NCBI GenBank assembly: GCA_050486445.1
Contig: JBJHDH010000014.1
Span: 1 to 64,000 of the forward strand
Length of the DNA stretch: 64,000 nt
DNA from: Euryhalocaulis sp050486445
GTDB taxonomy: Bacteria; Pseudomonadota; Alphaproteobacteria; Caulobacterales; Maricaulaceae
Direction: 5' to 3'
Part shown: positions 55,256 through 63,039 of the stretch, one piece after another
Numbering within the stretch: position 1 is the first letter of the stretch
How the letters are laid out: each line of letters begins with the position of its first letter
Made by a program: the position numbers and the translations under genes
Notes under the pieces: generated by a model
Seen by the model: only the letters and a program-made list of their open reading frames with translations
The model's database searches: none
What the model was told of the DNA's origin: nothing

Positions 55256-56805
55256 GCACGCGCCTCCGCCGCCGCGGGCCGGATGGACGGAGCAAGATCG
55301 GCAAGATTCAGCATCGTGCGCCGGACGCGTGCATCAGCCTGCGGATAATCGGCGCGGAAATGCGCGCCCCGGCTTTCACGCCGCGCCAGCGCCGCCACAG
55401 CGACCAGGCGCGCAGCGACAAGCGGATTGGCTTCGCCATGCTGCCCGCTCAGCGCGTCGATTTCAGAAAGCAGCGCCGAAAGCCCGGCCTCTGTACGCTC
55501 TACCCCCGCATGGCGGGCCATGGCGGCGCGCAGCACGGCGCGCGACTCCGCCGGCAGGCGCGGCGGCGGCGCTTCGGCCAGGTCCGGGCGCACCGCGGGA
55601 CTCAGCGTATCGTTCAACCGCGCAGCGATGCGGCGGCCAAACACCAGCGCCTCCAGCAGCGAGTTGGAGGCAAGCCGCACCGCGCCATGCGCGCCGGTAG
55701 AGGCGCATTCGCCGCAGGCTGAAAGTCCGGCAAGGCTGGATGCGCCATGCGCGTCGGTCGCGATTCCGCCCATATGGTAATGCGCCGCCGGGGCCACGGG
55801 GACGGGGCGCGTGCGCGGGTCGATGCCCGCCGACATGCAGGCCGCGAACACGGCGGGGAAACGCTCAGGAAAGCTTACGCCCACCGCCGCGCGCGCATCC
55901 AGAAACGCGCCGCCGCCCGATGCGAGCTGGCGATGGATGGCGCGGGCGACAATATCGCGCGGCGCCAGCTCCGCATCCGCATGGACCGGAACCAGGAACC
56001 GCCGGCCGCGCCGGTCGATCAGCGTCGCGCCTTCGCCGCGCAGCGCCTCTGTGGCCAGCGGCGCGGGATCGCGGCCGACATCAATGGCCGTCGGGTGAAA
56101 CTGCACAAATTCAGGATCGGCGATCACGGCGCCGGCGCGCGCGGCCATGGCGAGCGCATCGCCCCGCGCCGCGGGCGGATTGGTGGTGACGGCGTAGAGT
56201 CCGCCGATGCCGCCGGCGGCCAGCACGGTTTCGGCCGCCTCGATCCGGACCAGCCCCTTGCCGCCGGCCGCCAGGAGGCCGCACACCCGGCCCTGCGCAT
56301 CTTGCAGCAGGCTGAGCGCGTGCGCCTCCATGCGCGCGATGCGCGGCTCCGCCGCGGCGCGGGCGATCAGCGTTTCCATGATCGCCTTGCCGGCCAGATC
56401 GCCCGAGACGCGCGCCACGCGCGCTCTGCTGTGCCCCGCTTCGCGCGACAGCAGGAAACCGCCCGCCGCGTCGCGGTCGAACGGCGTGCAGAGCGCGGCG
56501 AGATCGTCCACGCGCGCCGGGCCTTCCTCTGTCAGGAGGCGCACGATTTCGGGATCGTTCAGCCCGCCGCCGATCCGCAGCGTATCGGCCGCGTGCAGCG
56601 CCGGGGAATCGTCCGGCGCCAGCGCCGCGGCCACGCCGCCCTGCGCCCAGGCGCTGGCCGCGCCTTCCTGTGGCGGACGCGACGCCAGAATGAGACACGG
56701 CCGGCGCAAATTCAGCGCGGTGAACAGACCGGCCAGACCGCCGCCGACAATCAGCACCTGCCCGCGCGGCAGGCGCAGCGTCTCCATGGCCGGGGTTCCG
56801 CTCAC
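55252..56805 (-). CDS. nadB: L-aspartate oxidase
   Basis: FAD enzyme that oxidises aspartate to iminoaspartate, which NadA uses. 517 residues. The FAD motif is VLIVGGGLAGLFTALNL. Further family features are AQGGVAAALAPDDSPALHAADTLRIGGGL and the substrate/FAD region AAHYHMGGIATDAHGASSLAGLSACGECASTGAHGAVRLASNSLLEALVFGRR. The gene is coupled at both ends, overlapping the upstream secreted-protein stop and the nadC start by four bases each. Confidence 0.98.
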   Translation of the reverse strand: MSGTPAMETLRLPRGQVLIVGGGLAGLFTALNLRRPCLILASRPPQEGAASAWAQGGVAAALAPDDSPALHAADTLRIGGGLNDPEIVRLLTEEGPARVDDLAALCTPFDRDAAGGFLLSREAGHSRARVARVSGDLAGKAIMETLIARAAAEPRIARMEAHALSLLQDAQGRVCGLLAAGGKGLVRIEAAETVLAAGGIGGLYAVTTNPPAARGDALAMAARAGAVIADPEFVQFHPTAIDVGRDPAPLATEALRGEGATLIDRRGRRFLVPVHADAELAPRDIVARAIHRQLASGGGAFLDARAAVGVSFPERFPAVFAACMSAGIDPRTRPVPVAPAAHYHMGGIATDAHGASSLAGLSACGECASTGAHGAVRLASNSLLEALVFGRRIAARLNDTLSPAVRPDLAEAPPPRLPAESRAVLRAAMARHAGVERTEAGLSALLSEIDALSGQHGEANPLVAARLVAVAALARRESRGAHFRADYPQADARVRRTMLNLADLAPSIRPAAAEARA

Positions 56806-57272
56806 GACACCAGCGCTCCGTCGCGGACGAACACCGCGCCCGGCCGTTCATCGGCGCCATCGGCGTGCATCACGCCGATCATGCGCCGGCCGCTTTCGAT
56901 GGTCAGGGTGAAATTGTCCGGCACATAATTGAACCAGTATTCCACCGGATCGACTGTGACGATGAAGCTGTCGATATGCAGCGTGTCGCCCTCGCGCGTG
57001 GCGGCGCAGAGCTGTTCGGTCCGGATCACCACATTTTCCTCGGGGATATGGTCGGCGACCCAGAGCGTGCAAGAGAAATTGCCGTCGCCTTCCGCGACGA
57101 TCTCCATCTCGCCGCTGATTTCCTGGGTGATGTCATGCGCGAAGAACGGCTCGGCCTCGAAAATCCAGTGGCCTTCCAGCTCGGCGTCGGAGATTCCGGC
57201 GCCGAGCGATTCAGCCTGGACCGGCGCGGCGGCGAGCAGCGCGGCGGCGAGAAGGAGGCCGGGCGCGCGCAT
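56802..57272 (-). CDS. Secreted protein of unknown function inside the nad operon
   Basis: Protein of 156 residues. A signal peptide (RAPGLLLAAALLAAAPVQA) precedes a beta-rich domain: LEGHWIFEAEPFFAHDITQE, GNFSCTLWVADHI, EQLCAATREGDTLHIDSFIVT and WFNYVPDNFTLTI. Two cysteines could form a disulfide. It resembles a small lipocalin-like or lysozyme-inhibitor-like barrel in pattern only. Its ATG overlaps the nadA stop (TGATG) and its stop overlaps the nadB start (ATGA), so it is locked into the operon. No link to NAD chemistry is obvious. Confidence 0.85.
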   Translation of the reverse strand: MRAPGLLLAAALLAAAPVQAESLGAGISDAELEGHWIFEAEPFFAHDITQEISGEMEIVAEGDGNFSCTLWVADHIPEENVVIRTEQLCAATREGDTLHIDSFIVTVDPVEYWFNYVPDNFTLTIESGRRMIGVMHADGADERPGAVFVRDGALVS

Positions 57273-58372
57273 CAGGCATGTCCGATCAACTGGATCGGCG
57301 GCGCCGGGCGGCGCGTGTCGAAACCGCGCTTTTCCGCCGGCGGCGGCAGATCCAGCATACGCTGAATGGCGATGCGGGCGCGGTCGGCGATGGCCGGATC
57401 GACCGTCACCTCGTGCCGCCCGTGGCGCAGCGCATCGTAGATGGCCTGGAGCGTAATCCGCTTCATATGCGGGCACAGATTGCACGGCCGCACGAAATCC
57501 ACGCCCGGATTGGCGGCGGCGACATTATCGCTCATCGAACATTCGGTGACGAGCACCACCTGACGCGGCTGTTCGCGCGCCACATAATCCGACATGGCGG
57601 AGGTGGAGCCGGCATAATCGGCCTCGGCCAGCACGTCCGACGGGCATTCCGGGTGCGCCAGAACCACGATGCCGGGATTGGCCTCGCGCAGATCGCGGAT
57701 GTCGTCCGCCGTGAACCGCTCATGCACCTCGCAGGCCCCGGCCCAGGCGATGACCTCCACATCGGTCTGGGCGGCGACATTGCGCGCCAGATACTGGTCC
57801 GGGATCATGATGACGCGGGGAACGCCGAGACTTTCCACCACCTGCACGGCGTTGGACGAGGTGCAACAGATGTCGGATTCGGCCTTCACATCGGCGGACG
57901 TGTTCACATAGGTCACGACCGGCACGCCCGGATATTTCTGCCGGATCAGGCGCACATCGGCCGCCGTGATCGAGGAGGCCAGCGAACAGCCCGCCCGCAA
58001 ATCGGGGATCAGCACGGTCTTTTCGGGGGAGAGGATTTTCGCCGTCTCCGCCATGAAATGCACACCGGCCTGGACGATGATGTTCGCATCGGTCTCGGCG
58101 GCCTCACGCGCCAGCGCCAGGCTGTCGCCGGTGAAATCGCCGACACAGTTGAAGATTTCCGGCGTCATATAATTGTGAGCCAGGATCACCGCGCCGGTTT
58201 CGCGCTTCAGCCGGTTGATGGCGGCGATCAGGGGGGCGTGCTGCGCCCATTCCATCGGCGGGACAAAATCCTTCACCCGCGCATAGAGATGGTCAGTTTC
58301 TGCTTTGATTTCAGGGGTATAGGCTAGAGGCGAACGAACCGCCCCGGCCGTCCCGGTCGCGCCAATGTCCAT
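57272..58372 (-). CDS. nadA: Quinolinate synthase
   Basis: [4Fe-4S] enzyme of 366 residues that condenses iminoaspartate with dihydroxyacetone phosphate to quinolinate. The cluster cysteines fall at about 129 (DLRAGCSLA), 214 (AGACEVHERF) and 297 or 300 (VRPCNLCPHMKR). The substrate motifs AHNYMTPEIFNCVGDFTGDS and QAGVHFMAETAKILSPEKTVLIPD are intact. The ATG at 58372 has GGGAGG upstream. It leads the nadA-secreted protein-nadB-nadC operon. Confidence 0.98.
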   Translation of the reverse strand: MDIGATGTAGAVRSPLAYTPEIKAETDHLYARVKDFVPPMEWAQHAPLIAAINRLKRETGAVILAHNYMTPEIFNCVGDFTGDSLALAREAAETDANIIVQAGVHFMAETAKILSPEKTVLIPDLRAGCSLASSITAADVRLIRQKYPGVPVVTYVNTSADVKAESDICCTSSNAVQVVESLGVPRVIMIPDQYLARNVAAQTDVEVIAWAGACEVHERFTADDIRDLREANPGIVVLAHPECPSDVLAEADYAGSTSAMSDYVAREQPRQVVLVTECSMSDNVAAANPGVDFVRPCNLCPHMKRITLQAIYDALRHGRHEVTVDPAIADRARIAIQRMLDLPPPAEKRGFDTRRPAPPIQLIGHA

Positions 58373-58386
58373 TACTCGCCTCCCTA

Positions 58387-58403
58387 TTGCTCTAAGTGAG
58401 CAA
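58387..58403 (-). promoter_or_regulatory. Putative NadQ operator at the nadA promoter
   Basis: TTGCTC (58387-58392) and GAGCAA (58398-58403) form an exact inverted repeat with a five-base centre, 14 bases before the nadA start. It falls just after the -10 box, where a bound repressor would block transcription. A NadQ-like regulator is encoded at 60901-61857. Assignment to NadQ is inferred from context. Confidence 0.6.
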
Positions 58404-58408
58404 AAGGG

Positions 58409-58437
58409 AAAATAGTGGATTATGACGAATAGATCAA
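58409..58437 (-). promoter_or_regulatory. Sigma-70 promoter of the nad operon
   Basis: On the minus strand TTGATC (58432-58437) and TATTTT (58409-58414) are separated by exactly 17 bases, a good housekeeping promoter. The predicted start point lies at or next to the palindrome 58387-58403. Confidence 0.6.
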
Positions 58438-58521
58438 GGCGCGGCGCAACAAGGGGCGCCATGCCAGTCGCCGGGCGGGCGCGCCTGTGGCAGAGTCATT
58501 CTCCTGGAACGGGAATTTGAG

Positions 58522-59952
58522 ATGGCGACCGAAAAGCCGGTCAGAACAGAGCGTTCCACCCCGCCATGGCGTTATGTCGTGCGCGGCCTGGCCGCTTTGT
58601 TCGCCATCGCCGGGGCGCTGATGATCGCCGCGGCCGCCCCGACGCCGCCGGCGCCGGCGCCCGGCGAACGGGCCGTGACCGTGCTGAATCTGGACGGGGT
58701 GATCGGCCCCGCCACCGGGGATTATGTGCTGCGCGGCCTGCGCCAGGCCGGGGAACGCGGCGACGCGGCCGTGGTGCTGCGGATCGACACGCCGGGCGGG
58801 CTGGACACCTCGATGCGCGATATTATCCGCGGCATCCTCGCCTCGCCCACGCCGGTGATCGTCTATGTCGCGCCCAGCGGCGCGCGCGCCGCCAGCGCCG
58901 GAACCTATATTCTCTACGCCAGCCATCTGGCCGCCATGTCGCCGGGCACCAATCTGGGCGCGGCGACGCCGGTGGCGCTGGGTGGCGGCGGGCTGCCGCT
59001 GCCGGGACAGGAACCCGCCGAAGACGGCGACGAAGAGGCCGGCGCGCGCACCGCCGCCAGCCCCAGCGACGCCAAGGCCGTGAACGACGCCGTGGCCTAT
59101 ATTCGCGGGCTGGCCAATCTGCGCGGGCGCAACGCCGACTGGGCCGAACAGGCGGTGCGCGAGGCGGCCAGCCTGGACGCGGCGGCGGCGCTGGAGGCCG
59201 GCGTGATCGAGATTCTGGCGCGCGATCTGGACGAGGTGCTGACCCAGGCGGACGGGCGCACCGTCACCGTGAACAATGTTGAGCAGCGGCTGGAGACGGC
59301 GGGCCTTCCCCTCCGGCATGTGCAGCCAGACTGGCGCACCTCGGTGCTGGCCGTCATTTCCAACCCCAATGTCGCGATCATCCTGCTGATGATCGGCGTC
59401 TATGGGCTGATCCTGGAATTCATGAATCCCGGTGCGATGTATCCGGGCGTGATCGGCGCGATCTGCCTGTTGCTGGCCTTTTATTCGCTGGCGATGCTGC
59501 CGGTCAGCTATACCGGCGTCGCCTTCCTTGTGCTGGGCCTTGTGCTGATGACGGCGGAGGCGTTCGCCCCATCCTTCGGCGCGCTGGGTCTGGGGGGGAT
59601 GGCCGCCTTTATCCTGGGAGGGCTGATGTTCATTGACGCAGAGGCGCCGGGCTTCACCGTGTCGCTTCCCTTGCTGGCGGCGCTGGGCATAGCGGCGCTG
59701 GCGTTTTCACTGATCGTTCTGCGCGTGGCGGTCCGCTCGATGAAGCGCGGCGTGGTGAGCGGCCGCGAGGAGATGATCGGCGCGGCCGGCGTGGTGCAGG
59801 ACTGGAACGGCGGCGCCGGCCATGTGTTCGTCCACAGCGAGCGCTGGCACGCCGTCTCCGCCACCCCGCTGCGGCAGGGCGAGCGCGTGCGCGTGACGGG
59901 AATTGAAAATCTGACTCTGACGGTGGCCCCCGAAAGCGCGGGCGCCTCCTGA
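58522..59952 (+). CDS. NfeD-family membrane serine protease
   Basis: Membrane protein of 476 residues. The N-terminal half is a ClpP-like periplasmic protease domain (VTVLNLDGVIGPATGDYVLRGL, RIDTPGGLDTSMRDIIRGIL, then the nucleophile Ser in SGARAASAGTYILYASHLAAMSPGTNLG). Four or five membrane segments follow, then the C-terminal NfeD beta-barrel domain (GRVVSGREEMIG-like start, ending VRVTGIENLTLTV). NfeD proteins pair with stomatin-type proteins, and one follows here after 33 bases. Confidence 0.95.
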   Translation: MATEKPVRTERSTPPWRYVVRGLAALFAIAGALMIAAAAPTPPAPAPGERAVTVLNLDGVIGPATGDYVLRGLRQAGERGDAAVVLRIDTPGGLDTSMRDIIRGILASPTPVIVYVAPSGARAASAGTYILYASHLAAMSPGTNLGAATPVALGGGGLPLPGQEPAEDGDEEAGARTAASPSDAKAVNDAVAYIRGLANLRGRNADWAEQAVREAASLDAAAALEAGVIEILARDLDEVLTQADGRTVTVNNVEQRLETAGLPLRHVQPDWRTSVLAVISNPNVAIILLMIGVYGLILEFMNPGAMYPGVIGAICLLLAFYSLAMLPVSYTGVAFLVLGLVLMTAEAFAPSFGALGLGGMAAFILGGLMFIDAEAPGFTVSLPLLAALGIAALAFSLIVLRVAVRSMKRGVVSGREEMIGAAGVVQDWNGGAGHVFVHSERWHAVSATPLRQGERVRVTGIENLTLTVAPESAGAS

Positions 59953-59985
59953 CTCAACACAGGCTAGAATGACGGGAACAGCACG

Positions 59986-60756
59986 ATGAACGGACTTTCC
60001 TTCTTCCTCCCCCTTCTGATCCTGCTGCTGATCTTCATCGCATCCGCGATCAAGATCCTGCGGGAATATCAGCGCGCCGTGGTTTTCACGCTGGGCCGAT
60101 TCAGCGGCGTAAAGGGCCCCGGCCTGATCGTCCTGATCCCGTTTGTGCAGCAGATGGTGCGCGTGGATTTGCGCACGCTGGTGCTGGACGTGCCGACCCA
60201 GGATGTGATCTCGCGCGACAATGTCTCGGTGCAGGTGAACGCCGTGCTGTATTTCCGCGTGGTCGATCCCGAGCGGGCGACGATCCAGGTGGAGAATTAT
60301 ATTCAGGCCACAAGCCAGCTGGCGCAGACCACGCTGCGCTCGGTGCTGGGCAAGCACGATCTGGACGAGATGCTGGCCGAGCGCGACAAGCTGAACAACG
60401 ACATTCAGGAAATCCTGGATTCCCAGACCGATTCCTGGGGCATCAAGGTCGCCAATGTCGAGATCAAGCATGTCGATATCGGCGAGAGCATGGTGCGCAT
60501 GATCGCCCGCCAGGCCGAAGCCGAGCGCGAACGGCGCGCCAAGGTCATCAGCGCCGAGGGCGAACACCAGGCCGCGCAGAAACTCTTTGAGGCGGCGGTG
60601 ATTTTGAGCCAGCAGCCCGAAGCGATGCAGTTGCGCTATCTGAACGCGCTGGGCGCGGTGGCGAACGACCGCAGCAACACCATTGTCTTCCCGTTCCCGA
60701 TCGAGATGGGAACGCTGCTGTCGGCGCTGAGCAAGGGCAAGACGCCGGGGACGTAG
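59986..60756 (+). CDS. SPFH/band-7 protein (slipin, stomatin-like)
   Basis: Membrane-anchored scaffold of 256 residues. One N-terminal membrane helix (FFLPLLILLLIFIASAIKIL) precedes the SPFH domain (REYQRAVVFTLGRFSGVKGPGLIVLIPFVQQMVRVDLRT, VSVQVNAVLYFRVVDPERA), then a coiled coil (ARQAEAERERRAKVISAEGEHQAAQKL). This is the usual partner of NfeD proteases in membrane quality control. The stop is followed by a hairpin between convergent genes. Confidence 0.96.
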   Translation: MNGLSFFLPLLILLLIFIASAIKILREYQRAVVFTLGRFSGVKGPGLIVLIPFVQQMVRVDLRTLVLDVPTQDVISRDNVSVQVNAVLYFRVVDPERATIQVENYIQATSQLAQTTLRSVLGKHDLDEMLAERDKLNNDIQEILDSQTDSWGIKVANVEIKHVDIGESMVRMIARQAEAERERRAKVISAEGEHQAAQKLFEAAVILSQQPEAMQLRYLNALGAVANDRSNTIVFPFPIEMGTLLSALSKGKTPGT

Positions 60757-60817
60757 CACTTTCTTGACGTTCGCCGTTCTGAAACACCTCATCCGCTGAT
60801 GAAAGATCGCGCATATT

Positions 60818-60842
60818 CCCTTCCCCCTTGAGGGGGGAAGGG
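60818..60842. terminator. Hairpin between convergent slipin and NadQ-like genes
   Basis: CCCTTCCCCC (60818-60827) pairs exactly with GGGGGAAGGG (60833-60842) around TTGAG. It lies between two converging gene ends and has no strong T run. It may stop transcription from either side, and its simple sequence resembles common dispersed intergenic repeats. Confidence 0.5.
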
Positions 60843-60900
60843 GGCGTGTGAACGCGTTTCGTCGCCGATGATTGCGCTTTGCGAACAACGACCTTTTTCT

Positions 60901-61857
60901 CTACCGCAAACGCGGCGTCGCGATTCCGACCGAGGGGTTGTCGCGCAGCGCGCCGGGACACAGGCGGAACAGCTCTGCCGGCCGGCCGCCGGTGGCTGTC
61001 TCCATCAGGCCCGTGCCTTCAACCAGCCCGGACTTGTCGAGCGCGCGGCGGAAATTCTGGGTGTGCAGGCGTACGCCCAGCACCGTTTCGGCCAGACGCT
61101 GCAAGCCGCCCAGCGTGAAGCGCTCTGGCGCCAGCTCGAACAGCACCGGCCGGTATTTGATCTTGGCGCGCAGGCGGGAAATCGCGGTGGCCAGAATGCG
61201 CCGGTGGTCCGAGGCCATGCGCTCGCCCATGCCCGGCGGCGCGTCCTTTTCGTGATGATCGTGTGCGGCCTCAGCGACAAGGCCGGCCTCGTAGAGCAGT
61301 TCGTAGCGATCCAGCGTCCGCTCTCCGTTCCATTCCGCGTCTTCAAGACCAAAAGCCAGCGCCGCGCGGTCGCGGCGGGCGGCGCGCGCCGCCTCACCCC
61401 GCGCCGCATCGGCCCATATTGCGAGGCCCGGCTCGATAGTCTCCGCGATGATGGCGGGCGGACCCTCGCGCCAGTCCTCCCACGGGAAGAAGCGGTACCA
61501 GTCCGCCCATGCCCCGGCCGGCGGCGGCGCCGGCTCGCGCGCCAGGCCCAGATAACCGACCGAGATCACCCGCGCATGGCCAGCGCCTGCCAGCGCCGCC
61601 AGCGGCGCCTCCCGCCCCCGGTCGCCGAACGTGTAGAGCTGTTCGACATAGCCCAGCTCGAACCCGGTCTGGTCTTTCACGAAATCGCGCAGCGCCAGCT
61701 CGAACGTGCGGTGGCCTTCCGGCTCGAACGAGCCGAACGGCAGAGCCGCCGGCGCGCCGGGCCGCTCAATGACCAGCGCCAGCGGCCGGTCGTCGCGCGC
61801 CGCCATGATGACGGCGTTCAGCCCGATCACGAGGCCAGAGGTGGCGGGTGCGCTCAT
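60901..61857 (-). CDS. nadQ: NadQ-like transcriptional regulator (Nudix-like plus winged helix)
   Basis: Protein of 318 residues matching the layout of the alphaproteobacterial NAD repressor NadQ. The N-terminal Nudix-like domain (AVIMAARDDRPLALVIER, LPFGSFEPEGHRTFELALRDFVKDQTGFELGYVEQLYTFGD) lacks an intact catalytic Nudix box. The C-terminal winged helix is ATAISRLRAKIKYRPVLFELAPERFTLGGLQRLAETVLGVRLHTQNFRRALDKSGLVEGTG. It overlaps the HD hydrolase gene by four bases. The nad operon 2.5 kb away has a matching palindrome. The name rests on recalled family architecture and context. Confidence 0.78.
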   Translation of the reverse strand: MSAPATSGLVIGLNAVIMAARDDRPLALVIERPGAPAALPFGSFEPEGHRTFELALRDFVKDQTGFELGYVEQLYTFGDRGREAPLAALAGAGHARVISVGYLGLAREPAPPPAGAWADWYRFFPWEDWREGPPAIIAETIEPGLAIWADAARGEAARAARRDRAALAFGLEDAEWNGERTLDRYELLYEAGLVAEAAHDHHEKDAPPGMGERMASDHRRILATAISRLRAKIKYRPVLFELAPERFTLGGLQRLAETVLGVRLHTQNFRRALDKSGLVEGTGLMETATGGRPAELFRLCPGALRDNPSVGIATPRLR

Positions 61858-62501
61858 CGCGCTGCTCCGTTTTCGGCGCGGCGGCTGCGCTCGGCGCGGT
61901 CCCGCGCCGCCGAGAGTCGCTCGAACCGTTCCAGAAACGCCGCCTGCGCCTCCACCACCGAGAGAGGCTTCAGCCGTAAACGCATGGCGCGCGGCGGCGC
62001 GCCGAAGAATTTTTTTGCTTCCTCCACGGAAAAGCCTGCGATCTGCACGGCTTCATAATAGGCGCTGATCCGGTCGGCGCGCTTGACGGTTTTTTTCAGC
62101 GCCGGGCGCATTTTCGGCGGCAGGCCAAAGCGCAGATAGACCGCCGCCTCCAGCCGCCGCTCCAGCTCCTGATAGCCGCCGCCGAGCGCGTGCTTCACCG
62201 GCGAGATCATGTCGCCCAGCACATATTCCGGCGCATCGTGCAGCAGGGCTGCGAGCCGGTCCGCCGGGGTCAGCGCATCGTCCAGCCGCCGCGCCAGCGT
62301 TTCCACCAGAATGCTGTGCTCGGCCACCGAAAAGGCGTGATCGCCGGTGGTCTGGCCGTTCCAGCGCGGCACGCGCGCAAGGCCGTGGGCGATGTCCTCG
62401 ATCTCGATATCGAGCGGCGAGGGATCGAGCAGGTCGAGCCTGCGGCCCGACAGCATACGCTGCCAGGCGCGCGGCGGGGGCGTGGAAAAAGCGCGCGGCA
62501 C
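61854..62501 (-). CDS. HD-domain phosphohydrolase (YfbR-like)
   Basis: Protein of 215 residues of the HD superfamily, whose members cleave nucleotides. Metal ligands appear in TTGDHAFSVAEHS and AALLHDAPEYVLGDMISPVKHAL (the His-Asp pair). The N-terminal AWQRMLSGRRLDLLDPSPLDIEIEDIAHGLARVPRWNGQT is a strongly conserved alphaproteobacterial form. The start is a GTG at 62501 so that this segment is included; an ATG 15 codons inside would cut it. It is coupled to the NadQ-like gene by an ATGA overlap. Confidence 0.9.
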   Translation of the reverse strand: MPRAFSTPPPRAWQRMLSGRRLDLLDPSPLDIEIEDIAHGLARVPRWNGQTTGDHAFSVAEHSILVETLARRLDDALTPADRLAALLHDAPEYVLGDMISPVKHALGGGYQELERRLEAAVYLRFGLPPKMRPALKKTVKRADRISAYYEAVQIAGFSVEEAKKFFGAPPRAMRLRLKPLSVVEAQAAFLERFERLSAARDRAERSRRAENGAAR

Positions 62502-62577
62502 GCGCTCTCATAGCGCGGCTGCGTTCCGGCTTGAACCGGCTCGCGGCCGGTTTCAGGCGTTTAGGGACGTTTCAGAC

Positions 62578-62865
62578 TCAGGAGGCGCGGGCGGCTTTGG
62601 AAAGGTCGCGCTTGATGCGCAGGGCCTTGACGGAGAGCTGCTTTTCGTCGGCCTTGGCCAGATAGGCGTCCAGCCCGCCCAGCTTGTCGACCGTGCGCAG
62701 AGTCTTGGCCGCGACGCGCATCGTATAGGTCTGGCCCAGCGTCTCGGACGTCAGCGAGACGTCGCACAGATTCGGCAGGAACCGGCGCTTCGTCTTGATG
62801 TTGGAGTGCGAGACGTTATGTCCGCTCATCGGGCCGACCCCGGACAGTTCGCAACGGCGCGCCAT
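62578..62865 (-). CDS. rpmB: 50S ribosomal protein L28
   Basis: Ribosomal protein of 95 residues, the longer alphaproteobacterial form. It begins ARRCELSGVGPMSGHNVSHSNIKTKRRFLPNLCDVSLTSETLGQTYTMRVAAKTLRTVDKLGGLDAYL and ends in basic residues. It is transcribed away from the Suv3-like helicase gene. Confidence 0.97.
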   Translation of the reverse strand: MARRCELSGVGPMSGHNVSHSNIKTKRRFLPNLCDVSLTSETLGQTYTMRVAAKTLRTVDKLGGLDAYLAKADEKQLSVKALRIKRDLSKAARAS

Positions 62866-63039
62866 GGCACAGATTCCTTATTCGCGTTCGCGCAAAAGAC
62901 CGCGCACCGGGCCCGGAGGCCTGCGCGGAAGGCGGGCGTTTAGCGGGCTTTGGCCGCTAAATCAAGCGATCCCCTGCTCCCCGCAGGGGGCAAAATGCTT
63001 CCGGCAGGGGGCGGGACGCAGCGCGGGAGCGGGGCCGCC

